A stretch of 7,807 nucleotides of DNA from Flavobacteriaceae bacterium. Its GTDB lineage: Bacteria; Bacteroidota; Bacteroidia; Flavobacteriales; Flavobacteriaceae. Below are positions 1-6,932 of this stretch, piece by piece. The notes under the pieces were generated by a model. That model saw nothing but the letters and a program-made list of their open reading frames with translations, searched no databases and was not told the origin of the DNA. The stretch's first letter is position 1. Each line of letters begins with the position of its first letter. The stretch lies in assembly GCA_029253805.1 (NCBI GenBank), contig JAQWYU010000053.1, positions 1 through 7,807 on the forward strand, given 5' to 3'. A program made the translations under genes and the position numbers.

Positions 1-227
1 GGATTGATGGAGAAAGTACATTCAAGAGCGTACCAGTTAGGTATGTAATAACTGCCCTGGAAGATCAATTTAATATAAAAATTGATTCAGAATCTATTGA
101 TGATACAACAGTTTTTTCTGGCAGTTTTCCACATCATAATCTCAATGTTGCTTTAATTACTGTTTTTGATGCACTAGAAATGAAGTACAATAAAAAAGAA
201 AAACATAACATTCAACTGAGATATTAA
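1..227 (+). CDS. FecR-family anti-sigma factor, C-terminal end (5' truncated)
   Basis: Only the last 74 codons are present. The reading frame begins at base 3 and ends at a TAA at 225-227. The peptide fits the C-terminal periplasmic domain of Bacteroidota FecR-like proteins (the DUF4974 region): a 'VPVRYVITALEDQFNIKI' segment followed by 'FSGSF' and a leucine/alanine-rich helix ending in 'FDALEMKY'. In this family the N-terminal part binds an ECF sigma factor in the cytoplasm, a single helix crosses the inner membrane, and this C-terminal domain contacts the STN domain of an outer-membrane receptor. The next gene encodes such a receptor and starts 2 nt after this stop, so co-transcription and probably translational coupling are expected. 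The sigma-binding part, membrane helix and start codon lie outside the window. The assignment rests on this short tail plus the neighbour, and the family seems secure. Confidence 0.85.
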   Translation, partial: IDGESTFKSVPVRYVITALEDQFNIKIDSESIDDTTVFSGSFPHHNLNVALITVFDALEMKYNKKEKHNIQLRY

Positions 228-229
228 AG

Positions 230-2530
230 ATGAGGTTGATCTATATTTCTGCTTTAATTTTACTCCCATTAGCAGCCTCTTCACAAGAAGAGGCTTTTTA
301 TGTAGAGTTTAAAAACGAATCTATTGCAGAAGCATTTACTAAAATAGAACATACCTATGATGTACTATTTTCTCATAATGACTATGATATAAGCAAAAAA
401 CGTATATCATTAAAAAGACAAAAAAGAACCTTATCAGAAGTTTTAGAAGTTTTGAAGCTTCAAACTAAACTCAATTATAAAATAATAAACAATCGCTATA
501 TTGTTGTTAACAGATTTTCAGAAAAAAAAATAGAGGTAAATGAACTCGATATAGTGGTTGTTCGCAATTACTTAGCAAAAGGTATACGAAAAATTAATAG
601 TGGCTCTTATACACTGTCACCTTCTGAACTTGGTGCATTGCCAGGGCTTGTTGAGCCAGATGTTTTAGAAAGTATTCAGCTGTTACCAGGAGTATTAAGT
701 CCAAATGAAACCGCTTCAGGTTTTTTTGTAAGAGGGGGAGCCTCGGATCAAAATCGTTTTATATGGGACGGTATAAACATCTATCATAAAGGGCATCTTT
801 TTGGGATGATTTCTTCATTTAACCCAAATGTTACTTCAAAAATTAAGTTTATAAACAAAGGTTCTCATGCGAGATATGGTGAGCGTTTGTCGAGTGTTAT
901 AGACATGTCTTCTAACTCTAACATATCTCAAACTGTAAAGGCTCAGTTGGGTTTTAACGGTATCAATGGAGATGCATTAATAGAAGTCCCAATTATAAAA
1001 GATAAATTGAATATTCAAGGATCACTTAGACGAAGTTATACAGACGTATTAGAAACATTTACCTTTAATCAACTCGCAGATAAAGTTTTTGAAAGCACTA
1101 AAATCAAAAATTTTGAGAATGAAAATAATGAGTTTTCATTTGCAGATTACAATCTTAAACTGAATTTTAAGCCCAATAAAAATAACAGTCTGTATGCAAG
1201 TATGATCTCCATTGATAATCAATTAGATTATGTCCTTAACGACGCTGAAAATAATAAAACAGTTAATGACAAATTAGTGTCAAGTAATGTGGGATATGGT
1301 TTAGGTTGGAAGGTAAAGTGGAATAAAAACACAACTCAAAATACAACAGCCTTTTTCTCTGATTACAAGCTTAACTATAATTTTATTACAAGAGAAGGTG
1401 ATGCTCAGATTTCAGATTTTGAAAAACGAAATACCATTTTTGATTCAGGAGTGTCATCAGAAGTTATCATTGATAGATCAAAAGCCAGTAAGTTTACATT
1501 CGGTTATCAATACGCGCTCAAAGATGTTGCTTATGCGTTTTTAAATACAACAAACCTTTCATTTGTTTTAGATACAGAAGATAACACTATACAAACGCAT
1601 AGTGTATATGGTCAGTACGACTATAACAATCCAAAACGTTTTAATCTCTACTTTGGTTTGCGAAGTACTTATTTTAACGAACTAGATGCTGTAAGATTAG
1701 AGCCAAGGTTAGTGATTTATAAACCTCTTACTAAAAACTTAAAATTTCAGGCCACTGCCGAAATTAAGAACCAAATTATTAGTGAGATTGATGAAACCAT
1801 ATTAAGCGATCTTTCATTAGAAAATAGACTATGGAGATTAGCCGATGGTAAGGCGTTTCCCATTATTAATAGTCGGCAAGTTTCTGCAGGATTTATTTAC
1901 AGCAAAAAAGGATTAAGTATTGATATAGATGCATACCATAAAAAATTAAATAATATCACAGCCCTGTCACTTGGATTTTTAAACCCTGATAATAGTAGTT
2001 TTAATATTGGTCAGCGGAATATTATTGGATTAGATGCTTTTGTGCAAAAACAATTTAATGGCTTTAACTTATGGCTAAGTTATTCTTTAAATCAATCAGA
2101 AAGTAGATTCGAAAATTTAAATAACAATAAATATTTTACTTCAAAATCTAATATTACACATTCTGTTTCAGCGGCTTTGAGTTATAAATTAGATGGTTTT
2201 CAATTTGCATTAGGTTGGAAATGGCAAACAGGCAAACCCTATACTATTGCAATAGAAAGCAGCGATGGATTAGAATTTAATGAGGGTGTTAATACTGGTG
2301 AATTACCTATTTATCATCGACTTGATTTGTCTTCTACCTACAATTTTAAAATGTCTAAGTACAATAAATTAAGAGGTAAAATTGGACTATCAGTTAGAAA
2401 TATTTTAAACAGAAAGAACTTAATTAGTATAGAATACAGAGGTAATAACAGTTTAGAGGATCCAATAGAATTAATGGAGAAGTTTTCTATTGGAATTACA
2501 CCAAATCTTATGTTTAGACTCTATTGGTAA
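230..2530 (+). CDS. STN-domain TonB-dependent outer-membrane receptor (FecA-like transducer)
   Basis: This is a complete 766-residue outer-membrane transporter and signal transducer. Residues 1-19 are a signal peptide (hydrophobic core 'LIYISALILLPLAA', likely cleavage near 'AASSQ'). Residues about 22-93 form an STN domain (secretin/TonB short N-terminus). Residues about 104-112 ('NELDIVVVR') resemble the TonB-box linker of Bacteroidota receptors. The plug spans about 125-230, with 'LPGLVEPDVLESIQLLPGV', 'FFVRGGASDQN' and 'DGINIYHKGHLFG'. The rest is the beta-barrel, ending in an aromatic residue ('MFRLYW') as expected for barrel assembly. STN joins the plug directly; the carboxypeptidase-D-like domain common in SusC-type receptors is missing, and the protein is shorter than a typical SusC. 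With FecR immediately upstream, it probably senses its ligand and activates an ECF sigma factor. No SusD-like gene follows. The ligand cannot be told from sequence; an oligosaccharide, siderophore or other chelate is possible. The start is supported by the signal peptide and the tight spacing to fecR. Confidence 0.93.
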   Translation: MRLIYISALILLPLAASSQEEAFYVEFKNESIAEAFTKIEHTYDVLFSHNDYDISKKRISLKRQKRTLSEVLEVLKLQTKLNYKIINNRYIVVNRFSEKKIEVNELDIVVVRNYLAKGIRKINSGSYTLSPSELGALPGLVEPDVLESIQLLPGVLSPNETASGFFVRGGASDQNRFIWDGINIYHKGHLFGMISSFNPNVTSKIKFINKGSHARYGERLSSVIDMSSNSNISQTVKAQLGFNGINGDALIEVPIIKDKLNIQGSLRRSYTDVLETFTFNQLADKVFESTKIKNFENENNEFSFADYNLKLNFKPNKNNSLYASMISIDNQLDYVLNDAENNKTVNDKLVSSNVGYGLGWKVKWNKNTTQNTTAFFSDYKLNYNFITREGDAQISDFEKRNTIFDSGVSSEVIIDRSKASKFTFGYQYALKDVAYAFLNTTNLSFVLDTEDNTIQTHSVYGQYDYNNPKRFNLYFGLRSTYFNELDAVRLEPRLVIYKPLTKNLKFQATAEIKNQIISEIDETILSDLSLENRLWRLADGKAFPIINSRQVSAGFIYSKKGLSIDIDAYHKKLNNITALSLGFLNPDNSSFNIGQRNIIGLDAFVQKQFNGFNLWLSYSLNQSESRFENLNNNKYFTSKSNITHSVSAALSYKLDGFQFALGWKWQTGKPYTIAIESSDGLEFNEGVNTGELPIYHRLDLSSTYNFKMSKYNKLRGKIGLSVRNILNRKNLISIEYRGNNSLEDPIELMEKFSIGITPNLMFRLYW

Positions 2531-2572
2531 CTTGAAGGTTTTTTAGTGATGTTTTAACTTAAACTAATGGAT

Positions 2573-2740
2573 TTATTTTTTCCATGTTCCACCATATCTG
2601 TATGCAGGGTTGTCTTTTTTAAAAATCAACAAACATTTACGACATACAAACACCCATTTTTTTTGTTTTTTATATTGCACCCTAAATAAGGTAGAGAAAT
2701 CTATTTTACAAGCATCACAGAATTTAACTCTTCCCGACAT
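2573..2740 (-). CDS. Small double-CxxC (zinc-ribbon-like) protein, 55 aa
   Basis: This short gene runs from an ATG at 2740 to a TAA at 2573-2575. The 55-residue product has Cys8-x-x-Cys11 ('CDAC') and Cys33-x-x-Cys36 ('CRKC'), spaced as in a small zinc ribbon. Between them lie a basic stretch 'YKKQKK' and 'WVFV', and the C-terminus reads 'NPAYRYGGTWKK'. It has no signal peptide or membrane helix, so a cytoplasmic location is expected. The start lies 7 nt after the response-regulator stop, so it is probably the last gene of the kinase/regulator operon, although an independent promoter cannot be excluded. I recall similar small hypothetical proteins with a 'YGGTWK' tail in flavobacteria, but know of no assigned function. 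Metal or nucleic-acid binding is only an inference from the cysteines and basic charge. The two intact CxxC pairs, the clean frame and the operon-like spacing argue for a real gene. Confidence 0.78.
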   Translation of the reverse strand: MSGRVKFCDACKIDFSTLFRVQYKKQKKWVFVCRKCLLIFKKDNPAYRYGGTWKK

Positions 2741-2747
2741 AAAACGA

Positions 2748-3455
2748 TTAACCTAGAATTCGTTTCTTTACGTTTTCAATATATGATCTTCCGATTACGT
2801 ACCTAATTCCTTCAATTTCTAAGCTATTTCCTTCAACCGTATCTATTTTGTCTATAGCAATTGTGAAGGATCTATGAATTCTTATGAAATTACTCTCAGG
2901 TAAAAGATTTGTAAAATTACTTAAAGTACTGTGGATAATATACTTATTAGTTTGAGTAGTTATTTTTAAATAATCTCTTAGTGATTCAACAACCAATATT
3001 TCATCTAAATAAATTTTTTTCATTTTCTTTTTATCAACCTTGATAAAAGTAAAAGGTCTTTTAGCTGATTTAGAGTTCTCTGCTATTTCTGTATTAACTA
3101 AAGTTTTTGATGCTCTGTTTACAGCTTTTATGAACCTGGGGAAAGAGATGGGTTTAACAAGATAATCTAGAACATCTAATTCATAAGTTTTTATCGCATA
3201 TTCATCATATGCTGTTGTTACTATAATTAATGGTTTATTCTCTAAGTTTTTAATAAAATCTAGACCATTTAATAGTGGCATATTGATATCTAAAAAAATT
3301 AAATCTACACTATTGTTTTTAAGGAACGCTAGTGCATCAATAGCATTATTAAATGTTTCTTTGACGGAAATATTGTTTATTTCTTCAATGAAATTTTTTA
3401 TAACATTTACTGCTAATGGTTCATCATCAATAATTAAACAGTTAATATTTGTCAT
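2748..3455 (-). CDS. LytTR-family response regulator (REC + LytTR DNA-binding)
   Basis: This is a 235-residue two-component response regulator acting in the cytoplasm. The receiver domain (about residues 4-120) has the acidic pair Asp10-Asp11, the phosphoacceptor Asp56 in 'FLDINMP', the Thr80/Thr81 switch position and the conserved Lys101 in 'LVKP'. A linker (about 120-135) leads to a LytTR domain (about 136-235) with the usual 'ESLRDYLKI' and 'FIRIHRSF' motifs. LytTR domains bind short direct repeats in promoters. Its ATG overlaps the TGA of the upstream kinase gene in an ATGA, so the two are translationally coupled and almost certainly a cognate pair. Length is normal for the LytR/AlgR type and all key residues are present. 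The target promoters are not known. The divergent region at 4502-4605, serving its own operon and the GH92 operon, is the nearest candidate. Confidence 0.95.
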   Translation of the reverse strand: MTNINCLIIDDEPLAVNVIKNFIEEINNISVKETFNNAIDALAFLKNNSVDLIFLDINMPLLNGLDFIKNLENKPLIIVTTAYDEYAIKTYELDVLDYLVKPISFPRFIKAVNRASKTLVNTEIAENSKSAKRPFTFIKVDKKKMKKIYLDEILVVESLRDYLKITTQTNKYIIHSTLSNFTNLLPESNFIRIHRSFTIAIDKIDTVEGNSLEIEGIRYVIGRSYIENVKKRILG

Positions 3456-4501
3456 ACTTTGATTTTAAGTTCTACAACAAAAACTTGATTTTTGTTATTA
3501 ATACTTAGTTTGTAATCTTCTGATTTATATCCTAATTCAAGTCTTTTTTTAACATTAGTTAGTCCAATTCCACTTGAATTTTCAACGCTTTTACTAATTA
3601 TTTTGTCTTCGGATATTGGATTTGTAATAGTAAAGAAAAGAAAATTTTTAACTATTTTAAAATCAATATCAATATTAACTACACCCGAACTATTATTGGC
3701 GCCATGCTTGAAGGCATTTTCTATAAATGAAAGTAACAAAATCGGTGCTATTTCTTTATCTGAAATATCTCCACTGATTTTTGTATTTATTTTTAGCAGA
3801 TTTCCGTAACGAATCTTCTCTAAATCCAAATAATTTTCAATGCAGATTATTTCTTTTTCAAGACTTTGTCTTTTTGATTTTGTTTCGTAAAGTAAATAGC
3901 GCATTAATTCAGAAAGTCTTAGTAATAACTTTGGGGTTTTATTAGACTTTTCAATAGCTAACGAATAAATATTATTTAAAGTATTGAAAAAAAAATGAGG
4001 TGAAATTTGAGTCCTTAAAAAAAGGAGCTCAGTTTCTAATTGTGTTTTTTCTAATGCTGTAACTCTTTTTTGTTCTTGTAGCCAATCCATTGTAATTTTT
4101 ATGGCTGTCACAAAAGTAATCACATATAATTCACCTATCATCATATCTACAGCATAGCTAAAAGTTACATCTTGAATTAATGAAGGTCCTTCAGGCCATA
4201 CATTGTTACTAATTAAAAAATAGGTGAGATTAAATTTAATAAATACCATAGAAATTAATGACAGAATTAAAAAAAATAGGTAGGAAAAATATTTGCGTTT
4301 AAAGACAAGGTTTGGCATCAAAACAAAAATATTTAAGTAACATAAAACCATGTGTATAGGGAATCCAAGTAAATTTGTTTTTAGTGAATATTCATAATTA
4401 TCAAAATAATTTCCCCATCTGAGTGTATTTAAAAGAAAGTAAATTAACCAGAAAATTAGATGATGTCTTAAGGTTATTTTTAAGTTATTACTAGGTTGCA
4501 T
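3452..4501 (-). CDS. LytS/YehU-like membrane sensor histidine kinase
   Basis: This is a 349-residue integral inner-membrane kinase. The N-terminal half contains four predicted membrane helices (about residues 10-27, 45-64, 73-97 and 117-137) joined by short loops, with no large periplasmic sensor domain. A short coiled-coil-like linker (about 141-163) leads into the His_kinase domain, with phosphoacceptor His169 in 'QISPHFFFNTLNN'. The ATPase part has the N box 'ENAFKHG' (261-267) and a G box 'GIGLTNVKKRL' (311-321). It should autophosphorylate and pass phosphate to the LytTR regulator whose start overlaps its stop by 4 nt. The start at 4501 gives a short polar N-terminus before helix 1 and is preceded by a run of ten A residues only 3 nt upstream, typical of A-rich leaders in this phylum. 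The signal is unknown; with such small loops it may sense membrane state, a small ligand within the helices, or a partner protein. Confidence 0.94.
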   Translation of the reverse strand: MQPSNNLKITLRHHLIFWLIYFLLNTLRWGNYFDNYEYSLKTNLLGFPIHMVLCYLNIFVLMPNLVFKRKYFSYLFFLILSLISMVFIKFNLTYFLISNNVWPEGPSLIQDVTFSYAVDMMIGELYVITFVTAIKITMDWLQEQKRVTALEKTQLETELLFLRTQISPHFFFNTLNNIYSLAIEKSNKTPKLLLRLSELMRYLLYETKSKRQSLEKEIICIENYLDLEKIRYGNLLKINTKISGDISDKEIAPILLLSFIENAFKHGANNSSGVVNIDIDFKIVKNFLFFTITNPISEDKIISKSVENSSGIGLTNVKKRLELGYKSEDYKLSINNKNQVFVVELKIKV

Positions 4502-4605
4502 AAATTTTTTTTTTAACGTTCAGCACTTTACATTAGTCATCTGTCTAATTTTATTCATTACACAGCTTTTTTTTTTGCATCTTCACATCAACATAATCTA
4601 TATTA
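4502..4605. promoter_or_regulatory. Divergent intergenic region between kinase operon and GH92 operon
   Basis: These 104 bp separate the start codons of the minus-strand kinase and the plus-strand GH92 gene, so promoters for both operons most likely lie here. For the plus strand, 'TAATTTTA' at 4546-4553 matches the Bacteroidota -7 element TAnnTTTG in all but the last base, but no good TTTG box sits at the usual distance upstream. No convincing match was found for the minus strand. A sequence fitting the published LytTR half-site consensus, 'AACGTTCAG', lies at 4515-4523. Two ten-base T runs flank the middle of the region. The promoter role follows from the divergent layout; the individual boxes are weak. 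Confidence 0.5.
4505..4576. repeat. Pair of 10-T homopolymer tracts in the divergent region
   Basis: Uninterrupted runs of ten T occur at 4505-4514 and 4567-4576, with starts 62 bp apart, close to six helical turns. The first, read on the minus strand, is an A10 run ending 3 nt before the kinase start codon. The second lies 29 nt upstream of the GH92 start. Such tracts can bend DNA, act as A-rich translation enhancers, or change length by slippage. They may also simply reflect AT-rich composition. Confidence 0.6.
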
Positions 4606-6912
4606 ATGAAATTCCACAACATAGCTAAGATATGTATAATATGTATATTTGTATATTTTTCATTATTTACCTCATATACCAAACAAGTATTCGATGATGC
4701 AAAAGGATTTACAAATTATGTAAACCCTTTTATAGGAACTGGCGGTCACGGTCATACCTATCCAGGTGCAACTGTACCTTTTGGAATGCTTCAAGTCAGC
4801 CCTGATAATGGTATTTCTGGTTGGGACTGGTGTTCAGGATACCATATATCAGATTCTATAATGATCGGGTTTAGTCACTTACACTTAAGTGGAACCGGAA
4901 TAGGGGATTTAGGGGATATTCGTCTTATGCCTATTAACAAAAAAGTTGAATTAGCACAAACTTTCCAATCCAGAAGTGAAATTCCTTTTAAATCAAATTA
5001 CTCGCATGAAAATGAAACTGCAGAAGCTGGTTATTACAGTGTTTTTTTAGAAGATTTTAATATCAAGGCAGAATTGACTTCGGATCTAAGGACAGCTTAT
5101 CATAAATATACATTTGCAGAAAATGATCAGCAATCGTTAGTAATAGATCTAGGTAATACATTTAACTGGGATACAGGTATAATTTCCAACATAGAGATAA
5201 AGGATAAATTTACAGTTACTGGGTTTAGGCATAGCAAGGGATGGGCCAAGAATCAAAAAGTATTTTTTGTAGCTAAATTTTCAAAATCGATTAAAGATTT
5301 TGATTTGGTTTCAGATGAGGTTTACAGCGATAAGGTGAGTGTTACTGGAGTTAAAACATCAGCTCAACTATATTTTAATGATTTAAGTGATCACCAATTA
5401 GAAGTTAAAGTTGGACTCTCTTCAGTTAGTGTAGCTAATGCATCTGAAAATATTAAAGATAGTTCTCAGAATTTTGATATTATACGAAAAAAAGCTTCAA
5501 GTGATTGGAATCAGTCACTTTCAAAAATTCAAGTAGAAACTTCTTTAGATTCACTCAAAACAATTTTTTATACAGCACTTTATCATGCTCAGTTAGCCCC
5601 AGTTACATTTAGCGATCAAAATGGTGAATTTAGAATGGAAAATGACAGCATTTGTAAAGCTGATAATTATACAGTTTATTCAACGCTCTCGTTGTGGGAT
5701 ACTTTTAGAGCTCAGCAACCATTGCTGACCTTGTTAGAGCCTAACAAGGTTTCGGATATTATAAATTCAATGTTGAAGTATTATGAGCCTAAAGGAGTTC
5801 TTCCAGTATGGACTCTTTACGGAAATGAAACAAACACTATGACAGGTTTTCATTCAATTCCTGTTATAGCTGAGGCTTATATTAAAGGGATTAAGGGGTT
5901 CGATATTAACAATGCTTATCAAGCAATGAAGGCCACCATGATGCAAGAAAGTTTAAAGGCTAAATCCTCAAATAGTTCAATAACACCTAATGTTTTTTTC
6001 CATGAAGATAGAGGCCTTGACCATTATAAAAAATACGGCTATATTCCTTGTGATTTTTTAGAAGAATCGGTTACAATAACTCTTGAATATGCTTATGATG
6101 ATTGGTGCATAGCACAGATAGCTAAAGCTTTAGGTAAAATTGAAGATTATGATTATTTCATGAGTCGTTCTAAGTCTTATATTAATTTATTTGATACTGA
6201 TTCAGGTTTTATGCGGGGTAAATTTAAAGATGGGAAAACTTGGCGTGAACCTTTTGATCCAAAACATTCCGCTCACAGAATAAAAGCTGATTATACGGAA
6301 GGTAATGCATGGCAACATAGTTGGTTTGTACCTCACGATGTAGACAACCTTATCAAGTTACATGGTGGGGATGAATTATTTTCCGAAAGATTAGAACAGC
6401 TATTCAATGAGAGTTCTGAAATTAATGGAGAGAATATTTCAAATGATATTTCGGGTTTAATTGGACAGTATGCTCATGGTAACGAACCAAGTCATCATAT
6501 TGCTTATTTATTCAATCACTCTGACAAACCTTGGCTTACTCAGTATTGGGTTAGTCAAATATTAAAAACACAGTATAATACAACCCCTAACGGATTAAGT
6601 GGTAATGAAGATTGTGGTCAAATGTCTGCATGGTATGTCTTAAGTTCCATGGGTTTGTATCCAATGAACCCAGCTTCAGGAAATTATGAAATAGGAAGTC
6701 CTTTATTTGAAAAAACAACTATCACAATTTCTAATGATAAACTTTTTATTATAGAAGCTGAGTATGTTTCAGATAAAAATATTTATATCCAGTCCGCCAC
6801 ACTTAATGGATCTGATTTTAATAAGACGTTCATTTCTCATGAGCAAATTTTAAAAGGAGGAACTTTGAAATTTGTAATGGGACCTGAACCAAACAGAAAC
6901 TGGGGAGTGTAA
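4606..6912 (+). CDS. GH92 family alpha-mannosidase, secreted
   Basis: This 768-residue glycoside hydrolase belongs to family GH92, calcium-dependent inverting exo-alpha-mannosidases that remove mannose from N-glycans and yeast-type mannans. Residues 1-24 look like a signal peptide (hydrophobic 9-23). No lipobox cysteine follows, so a soluble periplasmic enzyme is more likely than a surface lipoprotein. The N-terminal beta-sandwich domain (about 35-285) starts with the hallmark 'YVNPFIGTGGHGHTYPG' and 'TVPFGMLQVSPD', then 'HLSGTGIGDLGDI'. The (alpha/alpha)6 catalytic part (about 300-768) has 'SLWDTFRAQQPL', 'EESVTITLEYAYDDW', 'GNAWQHSWFVPHD', 'GNEPSHHIAYLF' and 'GNEDCGQMSAWYV', ending in the usual 'GPEPNRNWG'. 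From family knowledge, Glu487 is the likely catalytic acid and Asp669 part of the base/metal cluster. Length and motifs indicate an intact enzyme. The linkage specificity (alpha-1,2, -1,3, -1,4 or -1,6) cannot be read from sequence. The gene starts an operon with the symporter 20 nt downstream. Confidence 0.95.
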   Translation: MKFHNIAKICIICIFVYFSLFTSYTKQVFDDAKGFTNYVNPFIGTGGHGHTYPGATVPFGMLQVSPDNGISGWDWCSGYHISDSIMIGFSHLHLSGTGIGDLGDIRLMPINKKVELAQTFQSRSEIPFKSNYSHENETAEAGYYSVFLEDFNIKAELTSDLRTAYHKYTFAENDQQSLVIDLGNTFNWDTGIISNIEIKDKFTVTGFRHSKGWAKNQKVFFVAKFSKSIKDFDLVSDEVYSDKVSVTGVKTSAQLYFNDLSDHQLEVKVGLSSVSVANASENIKDSSQNFDIIRKKASSDWNQSLSKIQVETSLDSLKTIFYTALYHAQLAPVTFSDQNGEFRMENDSICKADNYTVYSTLSLWDTFRAQQPLLTLLEPNKVSDIINSMLKYYEPKGVLPVWTLYGNETNTMTGFHSIPVIAEAYIKGIKGFDINNAYQAMKATMMQESLKAKSSNSSITPNVFFHEDRGLDHYKKYGYIPCDFLEESVTITLEYAYDDWCIAQIAKALGKIEDYDYFMSRSKSYINLFDTDSGFMRGKFKDGKTWREPFDPKHSAHRIKADYTEGNAWQHSWFVPHDVDNLIKLHGGDELFSERLEQLFNESSEINGENISNDISGLIGQYAHGNEPSHHIAYLFNHSDKPWLTQYWVSQILKTQYNTTPNGLSGNEDCGQMSAWYVLSSMGLYPMNPASGNYEIGSPLFEKTTITISNDKLFIIEAEYVSDKNIYIQSATLNGSDFNKTFISHEQILKGGTLKFVMGPEPNRNWGV
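5728..5750 (+). repeat. Perfect 10-bp inverted repeat (hairpin) inside the GH92 gene
   Basis: ACCTTGTTAG at 5728-5737 and its exact reverse complement CTAACAAGGT at 5741-5750 are separated by only three bases (AGC). The RNA would form a compact ten-pair hairpin. It lies within the coding sequence for 'TLLEPNKV' (about residues 375-382). Only a short TTT follows, so it is not a convincing terminator. The structure is certain from the sequence; a function is not shown. Confidence 0.7.
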
Positions 6913-6932
6913 CCCCCTAAAAGAGAAAACGA

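Noticed and set aside
1584..1605. Inverted repeat ACACTAT/ATAGTGT with an 8-nt loop
   Set aside because: A 7-bp AT-rich stem inside a well-supported receptor coding region is expected by chance in a window of this composition.
2531..2590. Possible bidirectional terminator between the convergent receptor and small CxxC genes
   Set aside because: Only short stems are seen (GTTT/AAAC near 2551-2564, ATGGA/TCCAT at 2567-2585), without GC content or a proper T run after the stem. A terminator is expected here but cannot be supported.
3603..3809. Open plus-strand frame of 68 codons
   Set aside because: It lies entirely antisense to the kinase ATPase domain, which is strongly supported by its N-box and G-box motifs; the peptide resembles no family I know.
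4574..4601. TTTG at 4574-4577 with an AT-rich block about 17 bp downstream as a GH92 promoter
   Set aside because: The downstream block does not match TAnnTTTG, and transcription would begin within a few bases of the start codon.
4902..4919. Tandem-like repeat TAGGGGAT T TAGGGGAT
   Set aside because: It encodes the conserved GH92 segment 'GIGDLGDI', so the repeat follows from the protein motif; two G runs are too few for a quadruplex.
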